This document shows, piece after piece, positions 26,043 to 35,114 of a stretch of DNA of 64,000 bases. Made by a program: the position numbers and the translations under genes. The stretch lies in contig NZ_JACHCL010000001.1 of assembly GCF_014200725.1 (NCBI RefSeq), forward strand, positions 1,178,001-1,242,000, in the 5' to 3' direction. This DNA comes from Janthinobacterium silvisoli. GTDB lineage: Bacteria > Pseudomonadota > Gammaproteobacteria > Burkholderiales > Burkholderiaceae_D. The notes under the pieces were generated by a model, which saw only the letters and a program-made list of their open reading frames with translations, was not told the origin of the DNA and ran no database searches. Numbering within the stretch: the first letter of the stretch is position 1; every line of letters begins with the position of its first letter.

Positions 26043-28307
26043 CTACTTGCTGTCAAAAATAGTCACGCCATCCCAGTCATCCGGCGGCGATTGGGCCAGG
26101 TAGCCAGACAGCCGCGCCGCATACAGCCGATACAAGCCATCCTGTGGCTGCTGGCGCAGCAATTGATCGACCAGTTGTTGCGCGCCGGCCCACTCGCGTG
26201 CGCGCAGCAAGACCAGCACACGCGACCAGCATTCCAGGCGCGCCAAGGCAGCCGCGTCCATATCTTCCTGCAAGCCCAGCGGCTCGAAAATGGCCACCGC
26301 TTGCTGCTTGCCCTTGACCGCTACCCGGTCCAGTTCCCGGTACGCAAATTGCGGTGCGGCATGGCGGGTGGTGGCACTGACAACGATGCCAACGCCATAC
26401 GTCTTGGTAATGCCTTCCAGGCGCGCGCCCAGATTGACGGCGTCGCCCATCACCGTGTAGGCGCGGCGGATGCGCGAGCCCATGTCGCCCACATGCATCA
26501 GTCCCGTATTGATGCCGATGCCGATCTGCAACGCAGGCCAGCCACGGGCGATAAAATCGTCATTCAGGCGCGCCGCGCTGCGCTGCATCAGCAAGGCGCT
26601 GGCGACGGCCCGGCTGGCATGGTCGGGGAAGGCCAGCGGTGCTCCCCAGAACGCCATCACGGCGTCGCCGATGTATTTGTCGAGCGTGCCGCCATGGCTG
26701 TCGCGGATATCTTCCGACATGGCCGTCAGGTACAGATTGATGTATTCGCGCAAGGCCGCCGGCGCCATGTTTTCCGAGATCGCCGTAAAACCGCGCACGT
26801 CGGCAAACAGCACCGTCAATTCGCGGTTCTCGCCTTCCATGGTGTAGCGCTGGGGATTGTCAGCCATCTCGGCCACCAGTTCGGGCGCCACATATTCGCC
26901 AAAACGGGCCACCAGCGCACGTCCCTTGCGCACCTCGAAAAAGTAGCCCCAGGCCACGTTCACGATAAACAGCGCGACGATCAGCAACAGCACGACCGCA
27001 CTATCGACCAGCATATCCTGCACCCGGTACAGATACAGATTAAAGCCCAGCGTGGCGCCCAGCGCGCCCAGTGCCAGCAGCATGGACCAGGCTGGCGACA
27101 GTACCGCCAGCGCGCCGGCCAGCGCCAGGCCGGCCAGCAGCACCTGGCCCAGTTCGATCGCCAGCGCGTAATCGGGACGCGATTTGAAGCGGCCATCGAG
27201 GATGGACTTGATCAGGTTGGCGTGCACTTCCACCCCCGGATATTCGGCATTGACGGGCGTGGCCCGCACATCGTTCAAGCCGGGCGCGCTGGTGCCGACC
27301 AGGGCGATCACCTCTTTCAACAAGGCAGGCGGTACCTTACCCTGCAGCACGTCGGCCGCCGAGACATAGGCAAACGCGCCGCCCGATGGCCCGCCACTGC
27401 CGCGGTATTGCACGGTGGTGGTCAGCGCTTCGCCCACCGGAATGGCGCGCGGGCCTTGCGGCGTGAACATCAGTAATTGATCGAGGCCGCCATTGGCCAG
27501 TTCGGCGGCCGACATATTGTCAGCGCTTTGCGTGAAATGCGGTGTGATGGCGCGCGCCTTCAGGTACACGGCAGCCGTCGCCAGCGACAGCGATGGATAA
27601 TAGGCGTTGCCTATGCGCTGCAGCAAGGTTGACGAGCGCACCACGCCATCGGTATCGGTCAGCGCCGTAAAAATGCCGGCGCCGCTGGCAGCATTCTGCA
27701 ACTGCGCAATATTGGCTTCGTAGCCACGCGCTGAAAACGCCGTGACAGCACGTCCGTTCAAGCTTGCTACAGTGAACGCCGGCGCCGGCAGCACGCCCTT
27801 CTTTTGCTGGTCAGACACATTAAAACCCAGCACAACCGGCTGGCCGCGCATCGCTTGCGCCAGCAAGCCATCGTAATCCATGCCGGGCTTGAGTCTGGCC
27901 AGCTGGGCATCAAAACCAGGCACGCCGGCCAGCTCATGCTGAGCCAGCTTTTCCAGTACGGCATAACCGGAACTGGTGTCGGCTTCCGGAAACGAGATAT
28001 CGTAACCGAGCGCCGCCACGCCATAATGCCGCGTCAACTGCGTCACTAGCTGCGCCTGGATATCGCGGCTCCAGGGGAAACGGCCGATACGGGTCAGGCT
28101 GTTTTCATCGATGTCGACAATCACGATGCGCCGGTCCAGCACGGCCGGCTCGGCGCGCATGCGCAAGTCGCTCAGCATGGCGTCCAGCCGGATAATCGTT
28201 GCGCTATCGACCAGGCCGATGCTCAGACTTGCCGCCAGCATGGTCAGCACCAGGCCTGCCAGCCAGCGCGCGCCGTATTTTTTCAGTTGGCCGGCCAAGG
28301 CCGCCAT
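26043..28307 (-). CDS. CHASE2-domain class III adenylate/guanylate cyclase
   Basis: The 754-residue membrane protein has one N-terminal helix, an extracytoplasmic CHASE2 sensor domain (about residues 35-350, with VIVDIDENSLTRIGRFPWSR and the late GTSAPGLNDVRATPV motif), three membrane helices (about 375-450) and a class III cyclase domain (about 480-660). The cyclase domain shows metal-binding LFADVRGFTAIS, DKYIGDAVMAFWGAP and YTVMGDAVNLGARLEG, so it looks catalytically complete; cAMP is the likelier product. A helical C-terminal tail follows. Its ATG overlaps the stop of the upstream HD-GYP gene (TGATG), showing coupling. A GTG one codon earlier is possible. Confidence 0.9.
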   Translation of the reverse strand: MAALAGQLKKYGARWLAGLVLTMLAASLSIGLVDSATIIRLDAMLSDLRMRAEPAVLDRRIVIVDIDENSLTRIGRFPWSRDIQAQLVTQLTRHYGVAALGYDISFPEADTSSGYAVLEKLAQHELAGVPGFDAQLARLKPGMDYDGLLAQAMRGQPVVLGFNVSDQQKKGVLPAPAFTVASLNGRAVTAFSARGYEANIAQLQNAASGAGIFTALTDTDGVVRSSTLLQRIGNAYYPSLSLATAAVYLKARAITPHFTQSADNMSAAELANGGLDQLLMFTPQGPRAIPVGEALTTTVQYRGSGGPSGGAFAYVSAADVLQGKVPPALLKEVIALVGTSAPGLNDVRATPVNAEYPGVEVHANLIKSILDGRFKSRPDYALAIELGQVLLAGLALAGALAVLSPAWSMLLALGALGATLGFNLYLYRVQDMLVDSAVVLLLIVALFIVNVAWGYFFEVRKGRALVARFGEYVAPELVAEMADNPQRYTMEGENRELTVLFADVRGFTAISENMAPAALREYINLYLTAMSEDIRDSHGGTLDKYIGDAVMAFWGAPLAFPDHASRAVASALLMQRSAARLNDDFIARGWPALQIGIGINTGLMHVGDMGSRIRRAYTVMGDAVNLGARLEGITKTYGVGIVVSATTRHAAPQFAYRELDRVAVKGKQQAVAIFEPLGLQEDMDAAALARLECWSRVLVLLRAREWAGAQQLVDQLLRQQPQDGLYRLYAARLSGYLAQSPPDDWDGVTIFDSK

Positions 28308-29929
28308 CACGGCCTGTATCCGGGAATGGCCGCCTCGTCGACAGCATCGATCTGGCTGGGATCCATATGTTTTTCAGCAAAGGCGCGGTACACCTTGCTG
28401 CGGATAAACACATCGAACAGATCGGGATCGATATGGCCATTCAGGCTGAAATTACCGAGGATGCGCAGCGATTCGGACAGCGACTTGCCTTTTTTGTAGG
28501 GCCGGTCGCGCGCCGTCAGCGCTTCAAAGATATCGGCAATCGCCATCAGCCGCGCCGGCACCGACATCTGCTCTTTCGTCAAGCCGCGCGGATAACCCTT
28601 GCCATCCATGCGCTCATGGTGGCCACCCGCGTATTCCGGCACTTTCTGCAAGTGTTTCGGCCACGGCAAGGCTTCCAGCATGCGGATCGACACGCTGATA
28701 TGGTTGTTGACGATGGCCCGTTCGGCCGCCGTCAAGGTGCCGAAACGGATGGTCAGGTTTTCCGTCTCGTCGGCATCAAGAAAGTCGCGCAGCTCGCCGT
28801 CGGCTGCGCGCCAGCGGCGCCGCGCAATCTGGCGCACCCGCTGCTGGTCGGCCTCGGCCATGCCTTCGCCACCGATATTGGCACGGCGGATAAAGTCGCG
28901 CTCCTCGCGCAAGGCAACCTGCTCGCCAGCCAGCGCGACGGCTATCGCATCGACCTGGTCGGGATGCGTGATTTGCCGCTGCAAGGCCGCGATCTCGGCG
29001 TCACGCAGCAGCACTTCGTACCGCGTGTCGATCAGGGCGATGCGGTCAAAGATGGTTTCCAGCTTGGTGGCCTTGTCGACCACGTGCACGGGCGTGGTGA
29101 TCTTGCCGCAATCGTGCAGCATGCCGGCCAGCCACAGTTGCTTGCGCTCATTGTCACTCAGGCGAAACTCGGCCAACGGCCCCGTTTGCGTGGCGTGCGC
29201 CGCGTCCGCCAGCAACATCGTCAGTTCCGGTACGAACTGGCAATGGCGGCCCGTGTAAGGCGATTTTTCATCGATGCCGATATTGATCAGCTTGACCAAG
29301 GATTCCAGCAATTCTTCCAGCTGCAGGATCAGTTGCTGGTTCGTCAATGCCACGCCCGCCTGCGCCGCCAAGGCCTCGATGAAACGCTGGTCGGTAGCGG
29401 AGAAAGCACGCACCTGGCCGGTGGCCTCATCCTTGGCATTGACCAGCTGCAGCACGCCGATCAAGTCCCCTTCATGGTCGCCCATGGGCACTGTCAATAT
29501 CGATTGCGTGTGATAGCCATGGTGGCGGTCGAATGCCTGCATGCCAGAAAAATTGAAGGCTTCCTCACGGTACACATCGGCAATATTCACGCAGCGGCGC
29601 ATATGGGCTGCATAAGCCGCCACCGAAGCCAGGTTAGGCTGTCCCTGCGCGTCGAACAGGGGCACGCCCGGTACGCCGATATCGCTACCCAGGCCGATAC
29701 CCAGGCTATCGTTGACGCTGATATGGAAATCGAGCTGGCGCCCGTCGGCCGCTGGCCGGTACAGGGTCGCACCATCGGCGCCGCTCATGCTCTTGGCCAG
29801 CAGCACGATGCGCTGCAGCAGCGGCCCGATATCGCGCCCCTGACCGCCCAGGCCATGGCCGAGAGCGACGCTCAGTTCGGTCAACTGCTCCAGTCTGTGG
29901 GCGATTTTCTCGGGGTGCAACTGCGGCAT
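28307..29929 (-). CDS. GAF-domain HD-GYP phosphohydrolase
   Basis: The protein (540 residues from the ATG at 29929; the frame is open to 30037 but neither start has a good ribosome binding site) has an N-terminal GAF sensor domain (about residues 20-200, with SILTVPMGDHEGDLIGVLQL). The HD-GYP domain follows: HDCGKITTPVHV for metal binding, a long insert, HHERMDGKGYPRG as the HHE/GYP motif, then ADIFEALTARDRPYKK. HD-GYP enzymes mostly degrade c-di-GMP. It is translationally coupled to the CHASE2 cyclase, which links two second-messenger activities in one operon. Function of the GAF ligand is unknown. Confidence 0.87.
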   Translation of the reverse strand: MPQLHPEKIAHRLEQLTELSVALGHGLGGQGRDIGPLLQRIVLLAKSMSGADGATLYRPAADGRQLDFHISVNDSLGIGLGSDIGVPGVPLFDAQGQPNLASVAAYAAHMRRCVNIADVYREEAFNFSGMQAFDRHHGYHTQSILTVPMGDHEGDLIGVLQLVNAKDEATGQVRAFSATDQRFIEALAAQAGVALTNQQLILQLEELLESLVKLINIGIDEKSPYTGRHCQFVPELTMLLADAAHATQTGPLAEFRLSDNERKQLWLAGMLHDCGKITTPVHVVDKATKLETIFDRIALIDTRYEVLLRDAEIAALQRQITHPDQVDAIAVALAGEQVALREERDFIRRANIGGEGMAEADQQRVRQIARRRWRAADGELRDFLDADETENLTIRFGTLTAAERAIVNNHISVSIRMLEALPWPKHLQKVPEYAGGHHERMDGKGYPRGLTKEQMSVPARLMAIADIFEALTARDRPYKKGKSLSESLRILGNFSLNGHIDPDLFDVFIRSKVYRAFAEKHMDPSQIDAVDEAAIPGYRP

Positions 29930-30108
29930 GGTGGGCGCTGGGAAGATAAGGAAACAGGCGCCAGTGTAACTGCTGGTTTGCCGCACTGTACATTGATTAA
30001 CCGCAACAAACTGAAATAACTTTCTGTGTCGCAGCATAAATAAATATTGGCTTTGACCATATTGATTAGAATAGAATCAACAGTCATTACACAGTAACAA
30101 GGTATTGC

Positions 30109-30999
30109 ATGAAATTCACGTTCAGGGGCGTCCGCGGCTCTATCCCCTCCCCTGGCCCCCTTACGGCACGCTATGGCGGCAATACCACTTGCATCGAGGT
30201 ACGCAGCGATGACGATGATCTGATCATCCTCGACGCTGGCAGCGGCATCTTTTCATTGGCACAACAGTTACCGGCTGGCCAGCGCGTCGATGCGCACATC
30301 TTCATCACGCACAGCCACTGGGACCACATCCACGGCCTGCCCATGTTTACGCCACTGTTCGTGGCCGGCAACCGGGTGCGCCTGCATGGCGCGCTCGACA
30401 CCGTCAGCGGACGCGGCATCGAACATGTGATGGCGGTGCAATTGCAAAGCAGTTACTTTCCCGTCAGCGAAGCGGCCATGGCGGCCAGCATCGAATACCG
30501 CACCATCGCCGAACACGACACCGTCATGGTCGGCCAGGCGCGCGTGCGCGGCGTGCAGATGAACCACCCGGTCGTCAACCTGGGCTACCGCATCGACTGC
30601 GCAGGCGTTTCGCTATTCTTCAGCGGCGACCATGAACCGTTCTACAACCCCTACCCGCCCGGTCACGTTGACCACGCCGTCTGCGCTAGCCACAACGCTA
30701 CCCGCCAGGCACGCATCGAGACCATGGTGGCCGGCGTTGACGCCCTGATCATGGATTGCTCGTATACGCGCGAGGAATACCCGGACAAACAGGGCTGGGG
30801 CCACGGCACGTTCGACGCCGCATTCGAGCTGGCCCTGCGCTGCGGCGCCCGCCGCCTGTACTGCACCCACCACGAACCGACCCGCAGCGATGACCAGCTG
30901 GAAGCCGTGTTCGCTGATGTGCAGGCCCGCTATCAGGATAGAGTGAACGGCTTGCAAGTGTTTTTGGCGTATGAGGGATTGACGGTGGCGCTGGCTTAG
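30109..30999 (+). CDS. Metallo-beta-lactamase-fold hydrolase
   Basis: The 296-residue protein has the MBL fold: RGVRGSIPSPGPLTARYGGNTTC at the start (the G[ST]..SPG pattern of the PhnP/phosphodiesterase-like subgroup), ILDAGSG, the zinc motif THSHWDHIHG, a later His in MNHP, Asp in SGDHEP, and a late His in YCTHHEPTRSD. The fold is usually a phosphodiesterase or ribonuclease-like hydrolase; genes of this subgroup often sit near cyclase or HD-domain genes. It is divergent from the HD-GYP/cyclase unit with about 180 bp between the chosen starts. A cyclic-nucleotide phosphodiesterase role is possible but unproven. Confidence 0.82.
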   Translation: MKFTFRGVRGSIPSPGPLTARYGGNTTCIEVRSDDDDLIILDAGSGIFSLAQQLPAGQRVDAHIFITHSHWDHIHGLPMFTPLFVAGNRVRLHGALDTVSGRGIEHVMAVQLQSSYFPVSEAAMAASIEYRTIAEHDTVMVGQARVRGVQMNHPVVNLGYRIDCAGVSLFFSGDHEPFYNPYPPGHVDHAVCASHNATRQARIETMVAGVDALIMDCSYTREEYPDKQGWGHGTFDAAFELALRCGARRLYCTHHEPTRSDDQLEAVFADVQARYQDRVNGLQVFLAYEGLTVALA

Positions 31000-31087
31000 G
31001 CTGTTGCAGCCGCACTATGTTGCACAGCGAACGGTGCGCTTCATCGCGGCACGGCATGATGAAGACTCATTCTTCAAGGAGAGCGCC

Positions 31088-31258
31088 ATGAGCAAGACCA
31101 ACGACACGCCGCGCGAACAGCAACAGCAGGAACACCTGCAAGCCGAGCAGGAAGCCAACAAGATCCGCCAGCAAGCCGAGCAGGATAAAGGCGCGATCCG
31201 CCAGAACGATGGCCTGAAGAAACATCAGGGCGGCGACAAGGGACCGCGCGGGCAGTAA
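31088..31258 (+). CDS. Small, highly hydrophilic glutamine/glutamate-rich protein
   Basis: The 56-residue protein starts at an ATG with a very good AAGGAG 7 bases upstream. It has no hydrophobic segment, is rich in Gln, Glu, Lys and Asp, has a predicted helical middle (LQAEQEANKIRQQAEQDKG) and a Gly-rich end. It resembles the small hydrophilic stress proteins common in proteobacteria, but I cannot name a family. It is followed by a strong terminator, so it is a complete transcription unit or the last gene after the MBL hydrolase. Confidence 0.7.
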   Translation: MSKTNDTPREQQQQEHLQAEQEANKIRQQAEQDKGAIRQNDGLKKHQGGDKGPRGQ

Positions 31259-31273
31259 GCAGGCAGCACAGAC

Positions 31274-31302
31274 AAAAAAAGGGAGCCCGTGGGCTCCCTT
31301 TT
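31274..31302. terminator. Bidirectional terminator between the small protein gene and pit
   Basis: GGGAGCCC (31281-31288) and GGGCTCCC (31291-31298) form an 8-bp stem with a 2-base gap, with seven A upstream and four T downstream, so it can work on both strands for the two convergent genes. Confidence 0.88.
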
Positions 31303-31321
31303 CATTGATGCTGAACGTTCA

Positions 31322-32332
31322 TTACATGATGTGATGACCGATCCACCATGCAATCGCAGCAACAAACGCGGAGGCAGGAATCGTGAATATCCAGGCCCAG
31401 ACGATATTGCCTGCCACGCCCCAGCGGACGGCGGACATTTTTTGCGAGGAGCCGACGCCGACGATGGCGCCCGTGATCGTGTGCGTGGTCGACACGGGGA
31501 TGCCCAGCGCGGTCGACAGGAACAGCGTAATGGCGCCGCCCGTTTCAGCGCAGAAGCCGCCGACTGGTTTCAACTTGGTGATCTTCTGGCCCATGGTCTT
31601 GACGATGCGCCAGCCGCCGAACAGCGTGCCGAAGCTGATGGCCGTGTAGCACGAAATGATCACCCACAGTGGTGGCATGGAATCGGCGGCGCTCGAGTAG
31701 CCGGCGGCGATCAGCAGCATCCAGATGATGCCGATGGTTTTTTGCGCATCGTTGCCGCCGTGGCCCAGGCTATAGGCTGCAGCCGAAAACAATTGCAGGC
31801 GGCGGAACCATTTATCGACCTTGCGCGGCGTCGAGCGCACGAACACCCATGACACGATCAGCATCATGATGGAGCCGAAGATAAAGCCCAGCAAAGGCGA
31901 GATGACGATGAAGGCCACGGTTTTCCACAGGCCGGCCGAGACCAGCGCGCCCGTGCCCGACTTGGCGACAGCGGCGCCCACCAGGCCGCCAATCAGCGCG
32001 TGCGAGGACGACGAGGGAATCCCGTAGTACCAGGTAAACAGGTTCCAGAAGATGGCGCCCATCAGCGCGCCGAAAATCACGTACTGGTCGACCACGGTCG
32101 GGTCGATCGTGCCCTTGCCCACCGTGGCGGCCACGGTCAGCTGGTGAAAAATGAAAATGGCGACAAAGTTGAAGGTCGCGGCCATGGCAACGGCCGTCTG
32201 CGGTTTCAATACGCCCGTCGAGACCACCGTCGCAATCGCGTTGGCGGCATCGTGGAAACCGTTCATGAAGTCAAACAGCAGCGCCAAGGCGATCAACAGG
32301 CCTAGCACGTAGATGCTGATTTGTATGGTCAT
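31322..32332 (-). CDS. pit: PiT-family low-affinity inorganic phosphate transporter
   Basis: The 336-residue membrane protein has the PiT signature twice: GFHDAANAIATVVSTGVL near the N terminus and SLGHGGNDAQKTIGI in the middle, the inverted-topology GxNDxxxA motifs of the family. GIPVSTTHTITGAIVGVG lies near the C terminus. It imports (metal-)phosphate by proton or cation symport. The DUF47/PhoU-like gene lies 44 bases upstream on the same strand, a common pair in which the DUF47 protein is thought to control the transporter. Confidence 0.93.
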   Translation of the reverse strand: MTIQISIYVLGLLIALALLFDFMNGFHDAANAIATVVSTGVLKPQTAVAMAATFNFVAIFIFHQLTVAATVGKGTIDPTVVDQYVIFGALMGAIFWNLFTWYYGIPSSSSHALIGGLVGAAVAKSGTGALVSAGLWKTVAFIVISPLLGFIFGSIMMLIVSWVFVRSTPRKVDKWFRRLQLFSAAAYSLGHGGNDAQKTIGIIWMLLIAAGYSSAADSMPPLWVIISCYTAISFGTLFGGWRIVKTMGQKITKLKPVGGFCAETGGAITLFLSTALGIPVSTTHTITGAIVGVGSSQKMSAVRWGVAGNIVWAWIFTIPASAFVAAIAWWIGHHIM

Positions 32333-32376
32333 TGTTTATATTCTTTTCTGATTCTGGTTCAGGACATGCCCAACGC

Positions 32377-33003
32377 TTACGCGTTTTCGACGATGATGCC
32401 TTCGATGATATTGGACACATCTTCGCAACGGTCGGTCACGGTTTCCAGAATTTCGTAGATCGCTTTCAGCTTGATCAGGTTGCGCACGTCCGGTTCGTCG
32501 CGGAACAGCTTGGACATGGCGGCGCGCATCACGTGGTCGGCGTCCGATTCCAGGCGGTCGATTTCTTCGCAGATGGCGACGATCTTGCGTGAGTTATCCA
32601 TATTGTGCAGCAGGGCAACGGCGTCGCGCACTTTCTCGGTACAGGCCAGCACCAGTTCAGCCAGGCGCTTGGCTTCCGGCGTGACGGCTTTCAAGTCATA
32701 CAGGGAAACGGTCTGGGCGGCATCTTCCAGCAAGTCCAGGATGTCGTCCTGGCGCGTGATCAGCTGGTGAATGTCATCGCGGTCGATCGGCGTGATGAAG
32801 GTCTTGTGCAGCATTTCCACGGTGGCGTAGGTGACTTTGTCCGCCTGTTTCTCAATGCTTTCGATCGCATGTACGCGGTTTTCCAGGTCATCGAAATTGG
32901 TCATCAGGCCAAGCATCTCTTTTGCGCCTTTAACGCACAGTTCTGCGTGCTGGTTAAACAATTCAAAAAACTTGCCCTCAGTGGGCATCAAGCGTCCAAA
33001 CAT
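32377..33003 (-). CDS. DUF47/PhoU-like phosphate transport regulator
   Basis: The 208-residue protein starts at MFGRLMPTEGKFFELFNQHA with GGAG upstream; a longer in-frame extension is not family-like. It is all-helical, and its motifs (EKQADKVTYATVEMLHKTFITPIDRDDIH and a second set EEIDRLESDADHVMR) are the two acidic metal-binding repeats of the PhoU-like fold. Length is the family norm. It is cotranscribed with pit and probably modulates phosphate uptake. Confidence 0.92.
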   Translation of the reverse strand: MFGRLMPTEGKFFELFNQHAELCVKGAKEMLGLMTNFDDLENRVHAIESIEKQADKVTYATVEMLHKTFITPIDRDDIHQLITRQDDILDLLEDAAQTVSLYDLKAVTPEAKRLAELVLACTEKVRDAVALLHNMDNSRKIVAICEEIDRLESDADHVMRAAMSKLFRDEPDVRNLIKLKAIYEILETVTDRCEDVSNIIEGIIVENA

Positions 33004-33047
33004 GTCATTCTCCGTTAAGCATTGAGTCGTGTTATTTACTACAGAAA

Positions 33048-33072
33048 GCCGCCCCCGTTTTGCGGGGGCGGC
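33048..33072 (-). terminator. GC-rich hairpin between dnaB and the DUF47 gene
   Basis: GCCGCCCCCG (33048-33057) and CGGGGGCGGC (33063-33072) form a perfect 10-bp stem. On the minus strand it is followed only by TTTCTGT, so it is a weak or Rho-assisted terminator after dnaB rather than a classical one. Confidence 0.6.
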
Positions 33073-33099
33073 CAATGGAATTAGCAGTGCTGCTCTGTG

Positions 33100-34485
33100 T
33101 TAGTCGCCCTGGTACAGCGCCAGGCCACCACTGTAATTGCCAAATTTGGTGTACTGCCCCATGAAGGTGAGGCGGATGCTGCCGATCGGGCCGTTACGCT
33201 GTTTGCCGATAATGATTTCGGCAGTGCCCTTGTCGGGCGAGTCGGGGTTGTAGACTTCGTCGCGGTAAATGAACAGGATCACGTCGGCATCCTGCTCAAT
33301 AGCGCCCGATTCACGCAAGTCCGACATCACGGGACGTTTATTCGGGCGTTGCTCCAGCGAGCGGTTCAGCTGGGACAGCGCGATCACGGGGCAACCGAGC
33401 TCTTTCGCCAGCCCTTTCAAGCCCCGCGAAATCTCGGAAATCTCGGTCGCGCGATTGTCGCCAGGGGTATTGGCCGACATCAGTTGCAAGTAGTCGACGA
33501 TGATCAGGCCCAGCTTGCCGCATTGACGCGACAGCCGGCGTGAACGGGCGCGCAACTCGATCGAGTTCAGCGCCGGCGTTTCATCGATGTATAACTGGGC
33601 GTCATTCATCTTTTGAATCGCATTGGTCAGGCGCGGCCAGTCTTCATCGTTCAGGCGGCCAGTCCGCAGACGATGCTGGTCGAGCTGGCCGACGGAACCG
33701 AGCATACGCATGGCCAGCTGGGCGCCGCCCATCTCCATCGAGAATACGGCGACCGGCAAGCCGCTGTCGATGGCCACGTTTTCGCCGATATTGACGGAAA
33801 ACGCCGTTTTACCCATCGAAGGACGGCCGGCCACGATCACCAGGTCACCCGGTTGCAAACCCGAAGTCATGCGGTCGAGGTCGATGAAACCAGTCGGCAC
33901 GCCGGTGATTTCACTTTGATTGTCACGGCTGTAGAGTTCGTCGATGCGCTCGACCACCTGTGTCAGCAGCGGCTGGATCGCGGTCCAGCCCTGGGCGCCG
34001 CGGGCGCCCTCTTCGGCGATGGCGAAAATCTTCGATTCCGCCTCGTCCAGCATTTGCTTGACTTCCTTGCCTTGCGGGCTGAAAGCCGTGCCCGAGATAT
34101 CGTCGGCCACCGTGATGAGTTTGCGCAGCACGCCGCGGTCGCGCACGATCTCGGCATAACGCCGGATATTCGCGGCCGATGGCGTGTTTTGCGCCATGGC
34201 GTTCAGGTAAGCGAGTCCGCCCACATCATCGGCCTTGCCGAGCTGGGTCAGGGTTTCAAAGACAGTAATGACATCGGCTGGCTTGGAAGCGTTCACCATC
34301 TTGACGATTTGCTCGAAGATGATGCGATGGTCATAGCGATAGAAATCCTCCGCATGCATGAAGTCGGCAATGCGGTCGTACGCAGCATTGTCGCGCAGTA
34401 GGCCGCCGATGACGGATTGTTCTGCTTCGATCGAATGCGGCGGAATACGGAGGGAATCCAGTTGTGGATCTGAGGGGGCGTTCAT
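33100..34485 (-). CDS. dnaB: Replicative DNA helicase DnaB
   Basis: The 461-residue protein has the N-terminal DnaB domain (PPHSIEAEQSVIGGLLRDN) and a RecA-like C-terminal domain with Walker A GRPSMGKT, the H1a segment SMEMGGAQLAMRML, Walker B LIIVDYLQLM and VIALSQLNRSLEQR. It unwinds DNA at the replication fork. Length matches the family. It has no Shine-Dalgarno sequence; instead a -10-like TATAAT lies 7 bases before the ATG (see separate entry). It is downstream of rplI with a terminator between them. Confidence 0.97.
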   Translation of the reverse strand: MNAPSDPQLDSLRIPPHSIEAEQSVIGGLLRDNAAYDRIADFMHAEDFYRYDHRIIFEQIVKMVNASKPADVITVFETLTQLGKADDVGGLAYLNAMAQNTPSAANIRRYAEIVRDRGVLRKLITVADDISGTAFSPQGKEVKQMLDEAESKIFAIAEEGARGAQGWTAIQPLLTQVVERIDELYSRDNQSEITGVPTGFIDLDRMTSGLQPGDLVIVAGRPSMGKTAFSVNIGENVAIDSGLPVAVFSMEMGGAQLAMRMLGSVGQLDQHRLRTGRLNDEDWPRLTNAIQKMNDAQLYIDETPALNSIELRARSRRLSRQCGKLGLIIVDYLQLMSANTPGDNRATEISEISRGLKGLAKELGCPVIALSQLNRSLEQRPNKRPVMSDLRESGAIEQDADVILFIYRDEVYNPDSPDKGTAEIIIGKQRNGPIGSIRLTFMGQYTKFGNYSGGLALYQGD

Positions 34486-34492
34486 GGCGCGA

Positions 34493-34498
34493 ATTATA
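34493..34498 (-). promoter_or_regulatory. -10 element immediately upstream of the dnaB ATG
   Basis: A consensus TATAAT (minus strand) ends 7 bases before the dnaB start codon. If used, transcription would start at or next to the ATG and give a leaderless mRNA. No good -35 is seen at 16-18 bp. Confidence 0.4.
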
Positions 34499-34565
34499 CC
34501 TGCTTCGGCGTCAAGGCAAAAAAAAAGGGCTAAAAATCAGCGAAAAATACATGAAAAAAAGGCGA

Positions 34566-34590
34566 CAAAAAAGCCGGGCGAACCCGGCTT
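34566..34590 (-). terminator. Rho-independent terminator after rplI
   Basis: AAGCCGGG (34571-34578) pairs with CCCGGCTT (34583-34590) with a CGAA loop, and the minus strand continues into a U-rich run (complement of 34566-34570). It ends the rpsF-priB-rpsR-rplI operon. Confidence 0.88.
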
Positions 34591-34631
34591 TTCATGATGC
34601 GGCCACGCTTGCGGGCCAGGCCCGCAGACGA

Positions 34632-35087
34632 TTACGCGTTCGCGTCAGCGACGACAGCGATAACAACTTCAACCACGACGTCGGTGTGCAGAGCAACCGA
34701 AACGTTGTGCTCGCCAACAACTTTCAGCGGGCCGGTAGGCATACGGATTTGTGCTTTTTCAACAGCAAAACCTTGCTTGGTCAGCGCTTCAGCGATGTCG
34801 AAGTTGGTGACGGAACCGAACAGACGGCCATCAACACCAGCTTTTTGAGCAACTTGAACGGTCAGGCCGTTCAGTTTTTCGCCTTGAGCTTGCGATGCAG
34901 CCAGTTTGGCAGCAGCAGCTTTTTCCAGTTCAGCGCGCTTGACTTCGAATTCAGCCACAGCGGTAGCCGTAGCACGACGTGCCAGGCGTTGTGGGATCAG
35001 GAAGTTACGTGCATAACCGTCTTTAACTTTGACGACTTCGCCGAGATTACCGACGTTAACAACTTTTTCTAACAGAATGATTTGCAT
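34632..35087 (-). CDS. rplI: 50S ribosomal protein L9
   Basis: The 151-residue protein has the L9 N-terminal domain with [33 protein letters not shown], the RNA-binding signature, a connecting helix rich in Ala/Glu/Lys, and the C-terminal domain ([17 protein letters not shown]). It is the last gene of the ribosomal operon, 27 bases after rpsR, and is followed by a strong terminator. Confidence 0.98.
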   Translation of the reverse strand: MQIILLEKVVNVGNLGEVVKVKDGYARNFLIPQRLARRATATAVAEFEVKRAELEKAAAAKLAASQAQGEKLNGLTVQVAQKAGVDGRLFGSVTNFDIAEALTKQGFAVEKAQIRMPTGPLKVVGEHNVSVALHTDVVVEVVIAVVADANA

Positions 35088-35114
35088 AGTTCTTCTCCAG
35101 GGATATCTGACCGA

